A DNA stretch of 64,000 nucleotides from Xanthostigma xanthostigma (lineage: Eukaryota; Arthropoda; Insecta; Raphidioptera; Raphidiidae): the NCBI GenBank assembly GCA_963575645.1, contig OY754476.1:5208001-5272000 (forward strand), given 5' to 3'. The notes under the pieces were generated by a model that made no database searches, was not told the DNA's origin, and saw only the letters and a list, made by a program, of their open reading frames with translations. Below, piece by piece: positions 62,701 through 64,000 of the stretch. How positions within the stretch are numbered: position 1 is the stretch's first letter; every line of letters begins with the position of its first letter. Position numbers and translations under genes: made by a program.

Positions 62701-63862
62701 TCTGTGTTTTGTACAACCAGAAGCCAAAAATCTCAATGTTGTTGCAAGTCTCTTTTGTACAGAAATAGATTTTCGCATATTTGTGTCCTGGTTCTTAATA
62801 AATAGGGTAACTAATTTCAGTAAATAATTGTAAGTTAATTCATCCATTCGTAAATAATTATTCCAATCAAGCGGTTCAAGATGTAATTCATTAATCAAAT
62901 AAACATGACTTCTTGAATCACGCATTTCTAACAAATTTTTAACCCATATTCTTCTTTTTTTTCTTATTTCCCTGTTTTAAATACAATCCCATAGCTATGA
63001 ACAGCCAATCCTCACCATTTAAATAACTCATTTAGTTCTTATCTATTAACTATCTATAGTATAATATTATAGTATGTATATAATATATATTTTATATGTA
63101 TATCTATTCTCGACGAGTGTATGCCAACAACTGAACCAAACTGAACACAAAAAATTTAAAAAAATGAACAGTTTGCATGAACTGTGTGTGGTACCAGTCA
63201 GTCTTTCGATTAATCGGTCCAACTTCACTGAACACTGAACTGTGGCATGAAGTTTGATCGTGAGTGTGGCCTATTACGTTTGGGTGCTGTATTTTTTATG
63301 TAATATTTTTTAAAGGTAGGTACATACTTGCATGACACGAGGACGCAAAAGGAATGTGAAACTAGGCGCGCATTCTGCTTCTTCTTGCCAGAACGTATAT
63401 GGTAATGGTTCACGTCTTCGCGTTGCTTGTAATTCAGGCTTATATTCCGGTATAACTTTGGGTAATGCTAAAAAAAAACACGTGATAGACCCGTTATTCA
63501 TTTATGTTGGGGTCGATGTTTAAAAAATTAGACTAAATAATTAAAGTTTATCGAGATACATTGACACTTACGTTGAACGTTAAGGAAGACCACTTCTTCT
63601 CTGAATCCATAATGATTTTCAGCCCGGATAACGTATTCTCCGCGATCTTCCAATTTAACTCTGTTGATGATGAAGTAATAGTCATCACCCGCATATCTCT
63701 TCATAAATTTAACACTTTGTCTCAACTCTTGGTTGTTGTGTGACCACGTTAATGTTGGTGTGGCAATTGCAATCACACGACAATATAATTTAACACTTTG
63801 ACCTTCATAACAGAATGCACTTTGAGGCTTAATGACAAAGCGTGGCGCTGCTTGTCTCCTAT
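59789..63862 (-). CDS. bt: Projectin/twitchin-like Ig protein, C-terminal part (9 exons)
   Basis: Exons in transcript order: 63862-63572, 63467-63328, 62291-62060, 61976-61920, 61852-61728, 61114-60964, 60891-60746, 60660-60504, 60423-59789; all phases agree (643 aa to the stop). It encodes five I-set Ig domains: Ig1 in the first exon (APRFVIKPQ, LEDRGEYVIRAENHYG); Ig2 over exons 2-3 (KWYKDKREL, PEDSGKYSCIATNCHG); a Ser-rich linker over exons 4-6; Ig3 over exons 7-8 (PDPQISWFKG, DEGEYICRATN); Ig4 and Ig5 in the last exon (FPEDSGAYTCEAFNDAG; SSDLGQYQVKAIGKKG). Five Ig domains after the kinase is the known C-terminus of invertebrate twitchin/projectin, the titin-like thick-filament and connecting-filament protein of striated muscle. 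Ig1 with KQSVKYMKRY-like sequence fits the first domain after the kinase. The kinase itself would lie beyond 64000. Alternatives are stretchin-MLCK or obscurin/Unc-89. Confidence 0.82.
61183..61712. repeat. Dispersed repeat with GATAACGTC termini, copy 2
   Basis: The left side contains TTACGTGATAACGTCATAAA and the right TTATAAGACGTTATCACGTC. Blocks such as TATACTGCGCTCTCGCTTGC mirror 36998-37262 in inverted orientation. This copy carries an extra AT-rich middle and a duplicated TGGTGTTTCATCAATTTAT. It lies in an intron of the Ig-protein gene. Confidence 0.65.
62488..63271 (-). mobile_element. PIF/Harbinger element with transposase fragment
   Basis: Inverted ends GGCTCCACTCACGATCAAAC and its near-complement at the right (GTTTGATCGTGAGTGTGGCC) enclose about 784 bp; subterminal AGTTCAGTGTTCA words repeat in both orientations. 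On the minus strand 62934-62644 encodes the start of a HARBI1-like nuclease (WNNYLRMDELTYNYLLKLVT, IKNQDTNMRKSI, QKRLATTLRFLASG) and then ends; the catalytic part is missing. It lies in the intron between the second and third listed Ig exons. Confidence 0.8.
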
Positions 63863-64000
63863 CTAAAAATTCCAAAAGTGTTCATTTATTAGTGGCGATG
63901 TTGAAAAGAGAAAACAACCGTATAATTAACAATAAGTGTGCAAAAGAAATCTAAACGCAATATGACATTAAACTTAGAAATAAAATAATAAGAAGATAAA
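63863..64000. other. Intron of the Ig-protein gene, cut by window edge
   Basis: AT-rich intron sequence upstream of the acceptor at 63863-63864 (minus strand). No exon is visible before the edge. Confidence 0.6.

Overview
The window is eukaryotic nuclear DNA from an arthropod, most likely an insect. It is AT-rich, with small exons, GT/AG introns of 0.1 to 5 kb, and introns packed with transposon relics. No species is named. The gene set (a Corin-type protease, an Eiger-type TNF, a Tre1/moody-type GPCR and a projectin-like Ig protein) is typical of insects, and the repeat style suggests a TE-rich genome such as those of hemipteroids.

Five protein genes can be assembled by hand from exon phases. 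(1) 4.1-19.3 kb, + strand: a complete 14-exon Corin-type transmembrane serine protease (cytoplasmic tail, signal anchor, Frizzled, two LDLa, SRCR, trypsin; 1053 aa). (2) 25.4-30.6 kb, + strand: a complete 7-exon phospholipid scramblase (295 aa). (3) 34.2-39.2 kb, + strand: a complete 5-exon TNF-superfamily ligand of the Eiger type (364 aa), with four short uORFs in front of its start. (4) 43.9-47.0 kb, - strand: a rhodopsin-family GPCR with NRY and NPIIY motifs, lacking its first exon(s). (5) 59.8-63.9 kb, - strand: the last nine identified exons of a giant Ig-domain muscle protein, best matched to the region after the kinase in projectin/twitchin; it runs off the right edge. All exon junctions of these five models keep the reading frame.

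Most of the remaining DNA is mobile-element debris. At least fifteen hAT-type elements can be delimited, most with intact or nearly intact 8-bp target-site duplications (TSDs), and two carry hAT transposase C-terminal fragments. There are also mariner/Tigger-type elements with TA sites, a LINE 3' end, SINE/RTE tails and a 7-bp satellite.

The most notable structural signal is a group of fold-back elements. Their ends share a grammar of GGC followed within a few bases by a YACA-like stretch, and several have 3-bp duplications (TTA, TAA, AGT, ATT). One related element (62488-63271) holds a recognisable PIF/Harbinger transposase fragment and two others a MADF-like start, so one Harbinger system may have mobilised them all. 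A second unexplained signal is a degenerate 120-145 bp spaced repeat with a GCCAGAC core, seen at three separate loci.
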